Source: Myxococcales bacterium (lineage in GTDB: Bacteria > Myxococcota_A > Polyangia > Fen-1088). From it: a stretch of 64,000 nt of DNA. Position numbers and translations under genes: made by a program. Shown in pieces: positions 18,965 to 28,123 of the stretch. Position 1 is the stretch's first letter. Each line of letters opens with the position of its first letter. The notes under the pieces are model-generated. The model ran no database searches. It saw nothing but the letters and a program-made list of their open reading frames with translations, and was not told where the DNA came from. The DNA is taken from assembly GCA_003142855.1 (NCBI GenBank), contig PLNW01000122.1:23598-87597 (forward strand), written 5' to 3'.

Positions 18965-19381
18965 GTGAGTTCCAAAACTGGTCTCGACGCCGCCGTTAGG
19001 GTGCGAGAAGTCGCCGAGGATCGTGCGCGCATGACCCTGGCCGAGGCTCAGCGCTTGGCCCAGCAGACCGCGGATGCGGTACGCGAAGCAGCCCAGCGCG
19101 CGCTCACCGACGAGCGCTGCAGTGGCAGCGCGGCCGACTGGACCATCATCGAATTCGCACACATCCGGGCGCTACAGGAAGCGCGACGCGCGGAAGTCGA
19201 AAGGCGTGCTGCCGAGGAGAAACTGGGGGTTTCGCGCGAGCGTTTCGTGGGCGCGCGCACCCGTGCCGAAGCCCTGCGCCGGGTGCTGGAAGTGCGTCGC
19301 AGCGAGATGCGCGTGGCCGAGAGGCTGACCGAGCACAAGGAGATGGACGAGGTCGCGAGTCTGCTGCGGGTCCGCAGGTAG
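18965..19381 (+). CDS. fliJ: FliJ-like coiled-coil flagellar protein
   Basis: 138 residues from a GTG at 18965 preceded by AGAGGA; the longer ORF-track start would run through the divergent flgF promoter. The protein is almost entirely charged helix (VREVAEDRARMTLAEAQRLA, RRAEVERRAAEEKLGVSRE) and about the length of FliJ, the stalk-like coiled coil that works inside the FliI ATPase ring. fliJ is missing from its usual place next to fliI, which supports the call. Coiled-coil proteins are easily confused, so this remains probable rather than certain. Confidence 0.62.
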   Translation: MSSKTGLDAAVRVREVAEDRARMTLAEAQRLAQQTADAVREAAQRALTDERCSGSAADWTIIEFAHIRALQEARRAEVERRAAEEKLGVSRERFVGARTRAEALRRVLEVRRSEMRVAERLTEHKEMDEVASLLRVRR

Positions 19382-19749
19382 CACCGACCATCAGACCTTC
19401 GATTCACCGACGGCCGACGATCCGACCCGCTGACTGTGCCGTCGCTGCGCTCCGGTGCTCACATACGGGTGTATGCTCCGCTCCGGTGCTCGCGCCGACT
19501 TCGTCATCGGGCCGGCTTGTCGGCCGATTCTTGAAGGCAGATTGATGCAGTGGTGTTGGTTGGTCGAGACGCCCGTTTTGTGGCGTCGGTAGCGAACTGG
19601 CATTTCGCCCGCGCCAGAAATCTGGCGCGAAGTTGGTCTGGGCAACCGGCATCTGACACGGCCATCGCCAGGTTGGTGACGTTGGTCCAGTGGCCTTCTG
19701 CGGCTTTTTGCGGCCCAGTGTCCGGTACCACGCTCTATACTGGGCCGCG
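19382..19749. repeat. Intergenic stretch with palindromes and a direct-repeat pair
   Basis: No gene is supported here. GCTCCGGTGCTC occurs at 19449-19460 and 19480-19491 flanking the palindrome CATAC-GGGT-GTATG. A second perfect dyad, GCGCCAGA-AA-TCTGGCGC, lies at 19611-19628. GGCCGGCTTGTCGGCC near 19510 can also pair. These may include a fliJ terminator; no U-tract is seen. Confidence 0.6.
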
Positions 19750-20430
19750 ATGACTCACTTCTTGTGGACAATCGCGGTCGTCGCGTTGATCGTGCCCTTG
19801 GCCATGTCCGCCAGCGCGCAGAATGACAAGTGGGAGCTTGTGGGCAGCAAGGATGACATTGTTAGCTACCGACGCGAAGTCGCGGGCAGCCCGGTCATCG
19901 CAATTCGGGGCGAGGCGGTGGTGGATGCCTCCATCGTGCGCGTGGCCAGCGTTCTCCTGGATACCGCGCTCCTGCCGCAATGGATGGATAGGCTGGCCGA
20001 GGCGCGGCGAATTCGAACCCAAGGTGCGCGCCACTATGTGGAATACGATCGCGCCAACGTTCCCTTCCCCCTGACTGATCGGGATTTCGTGGTGGAGACG
20101 TGGGTGGAAACCGACGCCGCGAAAAAGCAGGTGCTGCTCAAGGCGCACTCCGTGGTGGATCCGTCCGCCCCGGTGACCAGCTTGGTGCGAGGCGAAGTAC
20201 TGTCCAGTACCTTCATCCTGACGGCTGTCGACCACGGCCAACGTACACGCGTAGTGGCCGAAGTTCACACCGATCCCAAAGGCTCGATCCCCAAGTGGAT
20301 GGTCAACCTGACCCAGAAATCCTGGGCGCACACCACCATCATGGGTCTGCGCGCCCAGGTGCGGAAGGCCAGCACTTCGGACGATCCCGAGGTGAAGGCG
20401 ATGCTGGAAAAGGCCGGTTTTCTCGATTAG
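19750..20430 (+). CDS. Secreted START-domain (lipid-binding fold) protein
   Basis: 226 residues from the ATG at 19750, which opens a clear signal peptide (FLWTIAVVALIVPLAMSASA). The remainder fits the START/SRPBCC fold: WELVGSKDDIVSYRREVAGS, YVEYDRANVPFPLTDRDFV and a C-terminal helix IPKWMVNLTQKSWAHTTI. START domains bind lipids in a deep pocket; the ligand here is unknown. A periplasmic location is inferred. The 3' end overlaps the converging pseudouridine synthase gene by a few bases. Confidence 0.82.
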   Translation: MTHFLWTIAVVALIVPLAMSASAQNDKWELVGSKDDIVSYRREVAGSPVIAIRGEAVVDASIVRVASVLLDTALLPQWMDRLAEARRIRTQGARHYVEYDRANVPFPLTDRDFVVETWVETDAAKKQVLLKAHSVVDPSAPVTSLVRGEVLSSTFILTAVDHGQRTRVVAEVHTDPKGSIPKWMVNLTQKSWAHTTIMGLRAQVRKASTSDDPEVKAMLEKAGFLD

Positions 20431-21362
20431 CGATTCCGCAGGCGCTGCAGCTCCGCCTCGAAGGACGGCGGCAACTCGCTGGCAAAATGCAGACGCTCGC
20501 CCGTGACCGGGTGATCGAATCCCAGCGTGGCGGCATGGAGCAGCAGACGATGGGACGGCAGGAGCGCGCGGCCGGAGCGCGTGTGGTCGCGCAGGTAGAC
20601 GGTTTCACCCACCAGGGGATGCCCCTGTTCGGCGAGGTGAATCCGGATCTGGTGCGTGCGCCCGGTCTCAAGACGTACGCGACACACCGTCGCCGCCGGT
20701 AGGCTCTCGATGACCTCGACGTGGGTGACCGCGTGCTGCCCCTGATTTGGTCGCCGCGTGCTTCCGCGCAGCCCGTCGCCACGATCGGCGATCAGGCGCG
20801 ATTCTATGCGCGCCGGCCGCACCTGTCCGTGAGCCACCGCGAAGTATTCCCGCTCGGCGAGGTGCTGCTTGAACACGTTGTGAAGCCCGCGTTCCGCCAG
20901 TTTGGTCTTGGCAAAACACAGCAGCCCCGAGGTGTCCTTGTCTATGCGATGGACTGTGTAGAGCGGCGTCGCCGTGGCACGCTTGCCTTGCTTGCGCCAG
21001 GCCTCGCGAATGAGATCCAGAGCCGTGCCTCGCTCTTTGCGCTCGTAGGGTACGCTGGACACGCCTTCCGGTTTCTCGATGACGATGAGATGGCCGTCCT
21101 CGTACACGATGCTGAACTCGGGTCGGCTTGCCGTGCGGCGTGGGTCGGGGGCGGTGAGGCTCCAGGCCACCGTCTCGCCGCCTGCCAATCGTCGTGCTGG
21201 GTTCAGCTCGCTCTCTCCCTTCACACTGATCTTGCCGGACAGGCACAGGCTGCGCAGATCGCTCCAGCTCTGGCCGACCAGATGTGCGCGCAGAGCGGCC
21301 GCTACCGTGCAATTTGCGGGCGCCGTGAACTCACCGCGAGCCGGCAGGGACCGCACACTCAT
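20427..21362 (-). CDS. RluA-family RNA pseudouridine synthase
   Basis: 311 residues. An S4-like N-terminal region (~20-70) precedes the synthase domain with the catalytic motif TVHRIDKDTSGLLCFAKT; the Asp is the nucleophile. The later GRTHQIRIHLAEQGHPLVG motif completes the RluA/RluD family. It isomerises uridine in rRNA or tRNA; the substrate (RluC/RluD-like versus other) cannot be told from sequence alone. It stands alone, converging with the START gene. Confidence 0.93.
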   Translation of the reverse strand: MSVRSLPARGEFTAPANCTVAAALRAHLVGQSWSDLRSLCLSGKISVKGESELNPARRLAGGETVAWSLTAPDPRRTASRPEFSIVYEDGHLIVIEKPEGVSSVPYERKERGTALDLIREAWRKQGKRATATPLYTVHRIDKDTSGLLCFAKTKLAERGLHNVFKQHLAEREYFAVAHGQVRPARIESRLIADRGDGLRGSTRRPNQGQHAVTHVEVIESLPAATVCRVRLETGRTHQIRIHLAEQGHPLVGETVYLRDHTRSGRALLPSHRLLLHAATLGFDHPVTGERLHFASELPPSFEAELQRLRNR

Positions 21363-21401
21363 TGATTATGTTGCCCGCCACAATGGACTGTAGCCAGTTG
21401 T

Positions 21402-23147
21402 CTAGAACTGCCCCTGTGACACCAGACCCGGGACCAAGGACCAGCGGCCGTCGGTGGTCTGCACCGGCAGGGCGCCGGGCAAGGGCATGCCCCGGGCCGG
21501 ATGCGTTTGTGCGAGATTGTCCTCGTGTTTGTCGTCGTGTTTGTCGTATTTCCAGGTCAGGAACAAGCCGGTCGCCAGGCCGACTGCGCTTCCGGCAAGG
21601 GCGTAGCGGGCCATTTGCGGTCCGATCTCGGCGTTTCCGCACACCCCCTTGTTGCCCTGACCCGAAACGCACATCTGTAGGAGCGCGCCGGTGAAGCCAC
21701 CCGCCACCGCGGCCAAATCAATCAGCATGACCCGCTGCCAGCTCGGCCCGTAGGACCGCTGGTCAGGCAAGTAGGCCAGCGCCAACCCGGTCGCCAAGCC
21801 TACGTTTATGCCGGCCAGCATGCCCCAGCCGACGCGGGGTATTCTCGTCGTTTTGGTGTCCGTAGTTGCTGTGCTGGTGGTCGTGACGGATTCCAGAGAG
21901 AACCCCATGGCCGGAATTGCCAGCACCCCTGCCAGCGCACCCAGGAACGCTCCACTCTGGATCATGGCGACGCGACCGTAGTTGGGCGCGTGGTCGTCCA
22001 GCCACCAGCCCGCCACCGACCCGGCGCTCAGACCCACCACGCCGCCCAGCCACGCGCCCGAGACGCTCTGGGTGAGCGCCAGCCCCAGCGAAAGCCCTTC
22101 CACATCGCCAATCCAACCGCTGCCGATGCGAAACAGGGCCAGGTTGTCTTGAATGTAGGCAGGTACCAGAGCTGCCGAGATCACGCCCGCGCCGATGCCA
22201 CCGGCCAGAGCGCCGGCAGCTATCAAGGTCAGGTTCCCGGCCTGGCCGGGGCTGAGCCGCGTGGTCACCGCCATGCCTCCACCGATTGCGCCGATGCCGA
22301 TCCAGAAGCCGATCAGCTCGGGCCGCCCTGAGCGCTGCAGGTAGGACAGGGGAAAATCCACCTTGAGCTGTTGTCCCGGCGCCAGCGACACCACGTCATG
22401 GCGGGCAATGTGGTAGTTGGCCTCGGCGTAGATTTCGTAGTCCCCTGGGTCCACGAACTGTGCGTAGGGGTTCTGCGTGCGGTTGCCTCGCACATAGAGG
22501 GTGGCGTTGCTGGGACTGGTGTGGACCTCGAGCCGTGCGGGGATGGGATCCAACTTGAAGAACAGGGGCTTGGTCTCGGCCACGTCGATGGTGATGTCCC
22601 GTTCCTGCCTGACGAAGTTGGGTTTGCTGACCGTCACCCGGTAGCGGCCACGCGGCACGCGAAACTCGTTGGGCGCCTCGCCGGTGAAGACTTGGCCTCC
22701 ACCTTCGATGCGAACCTGTACCTGATCGGGCACGGTGTTGATCGCCAGCACGCCGGGCCGGTGGTTGATGGCCTCGATGCGCAGGCGCGCGATGTCGGCC
22801 AGTTCCTCGCTCGTCGGCTGCGCCAAAAACTCTTGATAGTTTGCGCGCGCCTCTTTGAGCAAGCCCAGGTGGTACTGGCACTGCGCGATCATGAACAGGT
22901 TTGCCTTCTTGGGCACCAGCTCGTTGGCGAGTTGGAACTCGACCAGGGCCTGTTCTTTGTTGCCAGCCTCGAAAAGACTGACGCCGGCTTGGTAGTGCTG
23001 GTGGGCTTGCGCGGCGGGATCGGCGTCCTGCGCTTGCGCCGACGTGCCCGCGACCAAGAACGCCAGCAGCGGGGCCGCGAACAAGAATGCACGCGACGGT
23101 GTGCTTCTCGGACAAAGGCAACAAAGAGCGGGCACGATCGAGTTCAC
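21402..23147 (-). CDS. TPR/PEGA-domain membrane protein, kinase partner
   Basis: 581 residues with a signal peptide (~20-40), a short TPR-type region (HQHYQAGVSLFEAGNKEQAL...ANYQEFL, ~48-115), then two PEGA-like beta modules (VPRGRYRVTVSKPNFVRQER; PSNATLYVRGNRTQNPYAQ) and a long C-terminal half of Gly/Ala-rich hydrophobic segments that look membrane-embedded. Its GTG overlaps the kinase stop (GTGA), so the two are coupled and probably act in one signalling unit. TPR-PEGA proteins next to Ser/Thr kinases are characteristic of Myxococcota. Molecular role unknown. Confidence 0.7.
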   Translation of the reverse strand: MNSIVPALCCLCPRSTPSRAFLFAAPLLAFLVAGTSAQAQDADPAAQAHQHYQAGVSLFEAGNKEQALVEFQLANELVPKKANLFMIAQCQYHLGLLKEARANYQEFLAQPTSEELADIARLRIEAINHRPGVLAINTVPDQVQVRIEGGGQVFTGEAPNEFRVPRGRYRVTVSKPNFVRQERDITIDVAETKPLFFKLDPIPARLEVHTSPSNATLYVRGNRTQNPYAQFVDPGDYEIYAEANYHIARHDVVSLAPGQQLKVDFPLSYLQRSGRPELIGFWIGIGAIGGGMAVTTRLSPGQAGNLTLIAAGALAGGIGAGVISAALVPAYIQDNLALFRIGSGWIGDVEGLSLGLALTQSVSGAWLGGVVGLSAGSVAGWWLDDHAPNYGRVAMIQSGAFLGALAGVLAIPAMGFSLESVTTTSTATTDTKTTRIPRVGWGMLAGINVGLATGLALAYLPDQRSYGPSWQRVMLIDLAAVAGGFTGALLQMCVSGQGNKGVCGNAEIGPQMARYALAGSAVGLATGLFLTWKYDKHDDKHEDNLAQTHPARGMPLPGALPVQTTDGRWSLVPGLVSQGQF

Positions 23148-24511
23148 TCGTCACTTTGGTAGGGCGAAGGCGCGACGGTGTCGTCGGCCTTCGACTTCTT
23201 GCCTCGCTCGACAGGGCCGGATGAGGCTGCAGCAGTGGAGGCGCGAGGGCTATGCGGCTTGGCCACGCGTCGGCCGCGCTCGGATGCCGTGGGCGCTGGC
23301 GCGGGAAGGGTGGCCGGGGCCGGATGAGCCGCAAGCGCAGCCGCGGGCGGCGTCTCCGACGGGGCCGGCTTGGCCGGCGCCGGCGCCACGGGAGCTTCCG
23401 CCGGCTGAGGCTCACCGCCGCCTGCCAAAGCCACGGCGATCGCCGCGCCCAGCGCCAACACGCCCAGAGCCGCCAACGGCCAGCGCAGGCGATGCCGGGC
23501 GGGCGTTGGCGCGGGCTCGGCTGCGTCCCGCAACGCGACCGTCGAATCCCCGGCCAGCAGTCGTTCCAGATCATGCTCGAATTCGGCCATCTGCTGGTAG
23601 CGCTTGTCGCGGTTCTTCTCAAGCGCGCGCATGACCACGCGGTCAACTGCGGCCGGTATGCCCAACTCGGGCCGAAGCTGCGACGGCGACACGGTTTCCT
23701 GCGTGAGCACCTGCGAGATCACCCCCAGGTAGTTGTTGGCGCGAAAGGGAACTTCTCCCGTCAGGCACTCATACAGCATCAGCCCCGCGCTCCAGATGTC
23801 GGCCCGGTGGTCCACATCGTCGCCGCCCCGAGCCTGTTCCGGAGACATGTACAGCGGCGTGCCCAGCACGGTCCCGGTGCGCGTCAGGCGCTGCAAGTCC
23901 GCTCCTCCGTCCTCGCGCGACTGCACGGCCTTGGACACGCCGAAGTCCACCACCTTCACGAAGTCGACGTCGCCCCGTCGCACCAGGTAGATGTTTTCGG
24001 GCTTCACGTCGCGGTGGACGATGCCCTTGGCGTGGGCTGCCGACAGCGCGCTGCAGACCTGCCGGAGGATTCCCAAGCTCCGTTCCACGGGCAGAGGCGC
24101 GTCGCGCATCACCAACTGGGCCAGGGCCTCGCCGTCGAGAAACTCCATGACCACGAACGCGCGACCATCGCTGGTGGTGCCATAGTCGGTGACGTCCACG
24201 ATGTTCTCGTGACCGATTGAGCTCGCCAGCCGCGCCTCTTGCAGCAGGCGGGCAACCAGTTCTTGGTTCTCAAGGAACTTTTCCAGCAACACCTTGACCG
24301 CCACGCGTTTCCCGATGATCGCGTGGCGCGCCTCGTACACCGCGCCCATGCCGCCTTCTCCGATTCTGCGCACAATGGCGTAGCGTTCGGCCAAGACGGT
24401 CCCCACCAGCGGATCGAATCGCTCCGCTCCCTCCGCAGACGCGCTCCCGGACGGCGTGTGCGGCGTCGTTTCGGACAGGGAAGGATCGACCTCGGCCATG
24501 GTCGCACGCAT
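23144..24511 (-). CDS. Eukaryote-like Ser/Thr protein kinase, single-pass membrane
   Basis: 455 residues from the ATG at 24511, preceded by GGAGCGGGCTACA; a second ATG at 24499 is possible. The track's longer form is not kinase-like upstream. Kinase motifs in order: GEGGMGAVYEAR (P-loop), AVKVLL (Lys), IVHRDVKPEN (catalytic), VVDFGVSKA (DFG), GTPLYMSPEQA. A membrane helix (WPLAALGVLALGAAIAVALA) follows at ~350-370, then a Pro/Ala-rich tail. It is translationally coupled to a TPR/PEGA gene and divergent from ahcY. Confidence 0.92.
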   Translation of the reverse strand: MRATMAEVDPSLSETTPHTPSGSASAEGAERFDPLVGTVLAERYAIVRRIGEGGMGAVYEARHAIIGKRVAVKVLLEKFLENQELVARLLQEARLASSIGHENIVDVTDYGTTSDGRAFVVMEFLDGEALAQLVMRDAPLPVERSLGILRQVCSALSAAHAKGIVHRDVKPENIYLVRRGDVDFVKVVDFGVSKAVQSREDGGADLQRLTRTGTVLGTPLYMSPEQARGGDDVDHRADIWSAGLMLYECLTGEVPFRANNYLGVISQVLTQETVSPSQLRPELGIPAAVDRVVMRALEKNRDKRYQQMAEFEHDLERLLAGDSTVALRDAAEPAPTPARHRLRWPLAALGVLALGAAIAVALAGGGEPQPAEAPVAPAPAKPAPSETPPAAALAAHPAPATLPAPAPTASERGRRVAKPHSPRASTAAASSGPVERGKKSKADDTVAPSPYQSDE

Positions 24512-24596
24512 TGTAGCCCGCTCCGGGCCCAAAAACACGCGCAGGGGGCCAATCCGCTTGACGAACCAGGGTGTCGCCCGTAGCTTTTCCGGCCTC

Positions 24597-25853
24597 ATGT
24601 CCAACTGCAAGATTGCCAATCCCAAGCTGGCCGATGCCGGCCGTCTCCGTATCGAATGGGCCGAGAGCCGCATGCCGGTTCTCCTGCGTCTGCGCGAGGA
24701 GGGCCGCAAGACGCAGCCCCTGCGCGGAATGAAGGTCGCGGGCTGCCTGCACGTCACCAAGGAAACCGCGGTGCTCATCCGCACGATTCTCGCGGCGGGC
24801 GCGGAGGTGTCGTGGTCCGGCTGCAATCCTCTCTCCACTCAGGACGACGTGGCCGCTGCCCTGGCCGCCGAAGGCACATCCATCTATGCCTGGCACGGCC
24901 TGACCAAAGACGAGTTCTACTGGTGTATCGACAAGACCCTGGAGATGAAGCCCACCCTGACTCTCGATGACGGCGCTGACCTCATCTTCAGTGTGCATGA
25001 CCGCCACCGCGAGCTGGTCAAGACGGTCATTGGCGGCACCGAAGAAACCACCACGGGCGTGCACCGTCTGCGCTCCATGGCCAAGGCGGGCAAACTGCTC
25101 TACCCGGTCATCGCGGTCAACGACAGCGAGACCAAGTGGGACTTCGACAACGTGTACGGCACCGGTCAGTCGTCGCTGGACGGCATTCTGCGCGCTTCGT
25201 CGGTGCTCATCGCGGGCAAGACCTTCGTGGTCGCCGGCTACGGCCATTGCGGCAAGGGCGTGGCCATGCGCGCGCGCGGCCTGGGCGCCAACGTCATCGT
25301 CACCGAGATCAAGCCGACGGCCGCGCTCAAGGCCATTCTCGACGGGTTCCGGGTCATGCCCATGGACGAGGCCGCCAAACTCGGCGACATCTTCATCACC
25401 GCGACCGGCATGAAGGACGTCATTGTGGGCCGCCACTTCGACGTGATGAAAGAAGGCGCGCTGGTGTGCAACACCGGCCACTACGACTGCGAGATCAACC
25501 TGGTCGAGCTGGAGGCGCGGGCCAAGAGCAAGCGCGAGATCCGCTTCGCCAACGAAGAGTACGTGCTCAAGAACGGTGTCCGCGTCTACATCCTGGCCCA
25601 GGGCAGACTGGTCAACCTGGCCGCAGCCGAGGGACACCCGTCCGAAGTCATGGATATGTCGTTCGCCAACCAGTACCTGGCCCTGTGCAAGCTGGCCCGC
25701 GACGGCAAGAGCATGAAGCCGGCGGTGTACGAGCTGTCCCCCGAGCAGGATCAGGAACTAGCGTTGATCAAGCTCGGCACCCAGGGCATCCGTATCGACA
25801 AGCTCACCCCCGAGCAGGTCAAGTACCAAGACGATTACTCGTCCGGGACATAG
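24597..25853 (+). CDS. ahcY: S-adenosylhomocysteine hydrolase
   Basis: 418 residues from the ATG at 24597, where homology begins (ADAGRLRIEWAESRMPVL). It hydrolyses S-adenosylhomocysteine to adenosine and homocysteine, clearing the by-product of methyl transfer. Visible motifs: GCLHVTKETAVLI, FNVYGTGQS-type DNVYGTGQSSLDGI, NAD-binding GYGHCGKGVAMRARGLGA, and NTGHYDCEI. The C-terminus ends KYQDDYSSGT rather than the usual K..HYRY, and the overall form is short, as in archaeal and thermophile types. No SAH riboswitch is apparent upstream. Confidence 0.92.
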   Translation: MSNCKIANPKLADAGRLRIEWAESRMPVLLRLREEGRKTQPLRGMKVAGCLHVTKETAVLIRTILAAGAEVSWSGCNPLSTQDDVAAALAAEGTSIYAWHGLTKDEFYWCIDKTLEMKPTLTLDDGADLIFSVHDRHRELVKTVIGGTEETTTGVHRLRSMAKAGKLLYPVIAVNDSETKWDFDNVYGTGQSSLDGILRASSVLIAGKTFVVAGYGHCGKGVAMRARGLGANVIVTEIKPTAALKAILDGFRVMPMDEAAKLGDIFITATGMKDVIVGRHFDVMKEGALVCNTGHYDCEINLVELEARAKSKREIRFANEEYVLKNGVRVYILAQGRLVNLAAAEGHPSEVMDMSFANQYLALCKLARDGKSMKPAVYELSPEQDQELALIKLGTQGIRIDKLTPEQVKYQDDYSSGT

Positions 25854-25894
25854 CTCACGGGCGCGACCAAAGGCGTGTGAGGAGATTCATCTCG

Positions 25895-26012
25895 ACAGCT
25901 ACCCGCCGTCGAGAACGCAGAGGTGAGAGGGAAGGCCACAGAGTCGGAGAGAACGCAGCGATGCTCCGGCGTTCTGAAGGAATCTTCGCGGTCTGCGAAG
26001 AAACGCTCTCTG
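25895..26012. repeat. Degenerate dispersed repeat (second family)
   Basis: Read on the minus strand this stretch (CACCACAGAGAGC.., then TTCTTCGCAGACCGCGAAGA, then CATCGCTGC) resembles 55083-55205, which has TTCTTCGCGGGCCGCGAAGA, CATCGCTGC and a CTCTCTGTGGTGAA end. Both lie in gene-free gaps. The dyad CTTCGC..GCGAAG could fold. Confidence 0.55.
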
Positions 26013-26023
26013 TGGTGAAGAAG

Positions 26024-26944
26024 CTAACCAATCCCGACGGTGCTGTCGGGGGCGATGCGAATGCCGTCGTCGCGCACGAACGCATTGGGCAGGACCATGA
26101 TGTCGCCCCGGCGAACTCGGTCCAGGGCTTGGTTCGCGGCTGAGCGATCGCGATCCAGGCGCATAAGCACAAGACGACCCGTGGCGCCGCAAACGAAAAA
26201 GCGCAAACGTCCCTTGTCCTTGAGCGGATCGCTCACGACGCGATAGCGGTTGCGGTCGACTTCCTTGGTGCCGGATTGGCGCAGAATCAGGTAGCTGAAG
26301 TCCACCCGCGAGCGGCCGGCGACCACAACTTCGGCGCTGTCGTGGCACCAATCGCGATCGCGCAGCAGCGCCGGACACGGCGTCTGGCAGAAGCAAGGCG
26401 CCGCCACGTGAAGTCCGGCGGCCAGCAGTCGATCGCGCACGCCCAAGAGCGCCCGCGAGGTGTCGCGCAGTGCCGGCTCGATCACGATGCACGTCCCATC
26501 AGGTTCCAACAATTCGCGGCACCAACCCGCCACCAGTTGCGCCCGTCCGTCGAGGTTCAGACTCCTGCCCAGTTCATTCAGTAGATGCGCGGCCACGATC
26601 AGGTCGAAACAACCGCTCACGCCCGCCGGACGCACACCGCGAAGCACGTCGGCAACGAAGATCCCGGGGCCAGCAACCTTGTCCACTGCTACCAACTCGA
26701 CAGCGTCGCCGAAGCAACTTCGAACCACCCGCGCGGTTGCTCCGGTGCCTGCGCCCAGGTCCAGCACGCGGCGAGGCAGGCGCAGCTCAACCTGTCCCAG
26801 GATTCGGCGCAGCGCCGCCTCGGTCCGCGGCGCAATCTCGCTGTCGTATTCCCGGCGCAGATGGGGCTGGGACAGATACCGAGAACCCACCAGCGTGCGG
26901 TCGCCCACCAGCCCGCGGTGAATGCGCGTCTTGCTTGGGCGCAT
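26024..26944 (-). CDS. Rsm22-like SAM-dependent ribosomal methyltransferase family protein
   Basis: 306 residues. The AdoMet-binding motif VLDLGAGTGATARVV is at ~60-74. The C-terminal half has the family's cysteine set (PCFCQTPCPALLRDRDWCH) and the stretch FSYLILRQSG...VVSDPLKDKGRLRFFVCG. These match the Rsm22/METTL17 family, linked to small ribosomal subunit assembly. The cysteines suggest a metal or Fe-S centre. The enzyme's target in bacteria is not established. It precedes the rseP-like gene on the other side of a 15-base gap. Confidence 0.82.
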   Translation of the reverse strand: MRPSKTRIHRGLVGDRTLVGSRYLSQPHLRREYDSEIAPRTEAALRRILGQVELRLPRRVLDLGAGTGATARVVRSCFGDAVELVAVDKVAGPGIFVADVLRGVRPAGVSGCFDLIVAAHLLNELGRSLNLDGRAQLVAGWCRELLEPDGTCIVIEPALRDTSRALLGVRDRLLAAGLHVAAPCFCQTPCPALLRDRDWCHDSAEVVVAGRSRVDFSYLILRQSGTKEVDRNRYRVVSDPLKDKGRLRFFVCGATGRLVLMRLDRDRSAANQALDRVRRGDIMVLPNAFVRDDGIRIAPDSTVGIG

Positions 26945-26959
26945 CGACGAAGTCGGCTA

Positions 26960-27997
26960 CTAGCCGAACAGCTTGAGAACCAGAGGTTTCAGATCACTGA
27001 AGGTGACCACGACCAGAAGGCCCATGAGCAGCATGATGCCGACCATGTGAATCTTGGCCTCGAGGATGGGGTTGACGTCGCGTCTACGGACGGCGCCAAC
27101 CGCCAAGAAAACCGCCCGGCCTCCGTCGAGTCCAGGAATGGGCAGCAAATTGAACACGGCCAAGGCCACCGCAATGAGCAAGACGATTTCGAGGAACCTC
27201 GACGCGCCCTGCTGGGCAGCGTTCGCCATCTCGCGCGCGATCCCGACCGGTCCGCTCAGCCCGCCTTTCACCTTGCCGGTTATGAGATCCCACAGATTGG
27301 TCAGGATGCCCGTGGCCACCGCGACCGGCAGCAGCGCTGATTCCTTGAATGCCAGGAGTATCGGCCCGCGCGCACGCACCACGCCGAACTTGACTCCGAT
27401 CATGTAGACGCTGCTGGCCGGATCCTTGCGAGGCGCGACCGTTGCCGTCACCGGGCTACCCCCTCGCATCACTTTGACCGTCACAGGCGCGCCGGCGGAT
27501 CCCCTGACGATCTTGGTGACCGCTGACGACTCAGCCACAGACTTGCCGTTTATCTCGGCCAAGGCGTCCCCGGCACGAAGCCCAGCTTCTTGAGCCGCGC
27601 TGCCCGGCAGCACTTCATCAATGGTCGTGGTTCCAGTGGGCTGGCCGTATCCGATAATAACGATCAGAGCGATCAGAAAAGCGGTCAGGTAGTTGGCTGC
27701 CGGTCCTGCCAGCAAGACCAGGAACCGCATCCAGCGCGGCCGGTTGGGATAGACGCAAGGATCATCGTGGTCGAATTCCTCGTGGGGGTTCAGCCCGGTG
27801 ATCTGCACGAAGCCCCCAAGCGGGACGGGCGCGATCTGGTAGATCGTGTCACCGCGCTTGAAGGAAGCGAGAGGCTTTCCAAAGCCAATCGAGAATCGCT
27901 CGACCCGCATGCCGCAAAGACGCGCGACCGTGAAATGACCCGCCTCGTGCAACACGATGAGCAAGGCGAGCCCTAGAATTGCCAGAAGAATGGACAT
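26960..27997 (-). CDS. rseP: RseP-like intramembrane site-2 zinc metalloprotease
   Basis: 345 residues from the ATG at 27997, which opens the first membrane helix (SILLAILGLALLIVLHEAGHF). Zinc site HEAGH (~20) and the second metal motif LLPIPGLDGGRA (~295) define the M50B family. One PDZ domain lies between (VLPGSAAQEAGLRAGDALAEINGK). These proteases cut transmembrane anti-sigma factors or signal peptides. Unlike the usual arrangement, no dxr, bamA or cdsA neighbour is present. The single PDZ is typical of non-enteric forms. Confidence 0.92.
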   Translation of the reverse strand: MSILLAILGLALLIVLHEAGHFTVARLCGMRVERFSIGFGKPLASFKRGDTIYQIAPVPLGGFVQITGLNPHEEFDHDDPCVYPNRPRWMRFLVLLAGPAANYLTAFLIALIVIIGYGQPTGTTTIDEVLPGSAAQEAGLRAGDALAEINGKSVAESSAVTKIVRGSAGAPVTVKVMRGGSPVTATVAPRKDPASSVYMIGVKFGVVRARGPILLAFKESALLPVAVATGILTNLWDLITGKVKGGLSGPVGIAREMANAAQQGASRFLEIVLLIAVALAVFNLLPIPGLDGGRAVFLAVGAVRRRDVNPILEAKIHMVGIMLLMGLLVVVTFSDLKPLVLKLFG

Positions 27998-28123
27998 GCA
28001 GAGACGAACTCTAGCAGGGTTTGCCCGCCGGTCACACGCCAGGAATGCGCGGCCGTGCCGCATGCCGCTGGCTGGCCGCTCGGGAGAAGCTGGCAGAACC
28101 AGCGGGTCTTGCGCCTGCTGGCT

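Noticed and set aside
22396-23646. 416-aa minus-strand ORF spanning kinase and PEGA genes
   Set aside because: Out-of-frame shadow of two well-supported genes.
24512-24596. SAH riboswitch before ahcY
   Set aside because: No recognisable conserved core in the short leader.
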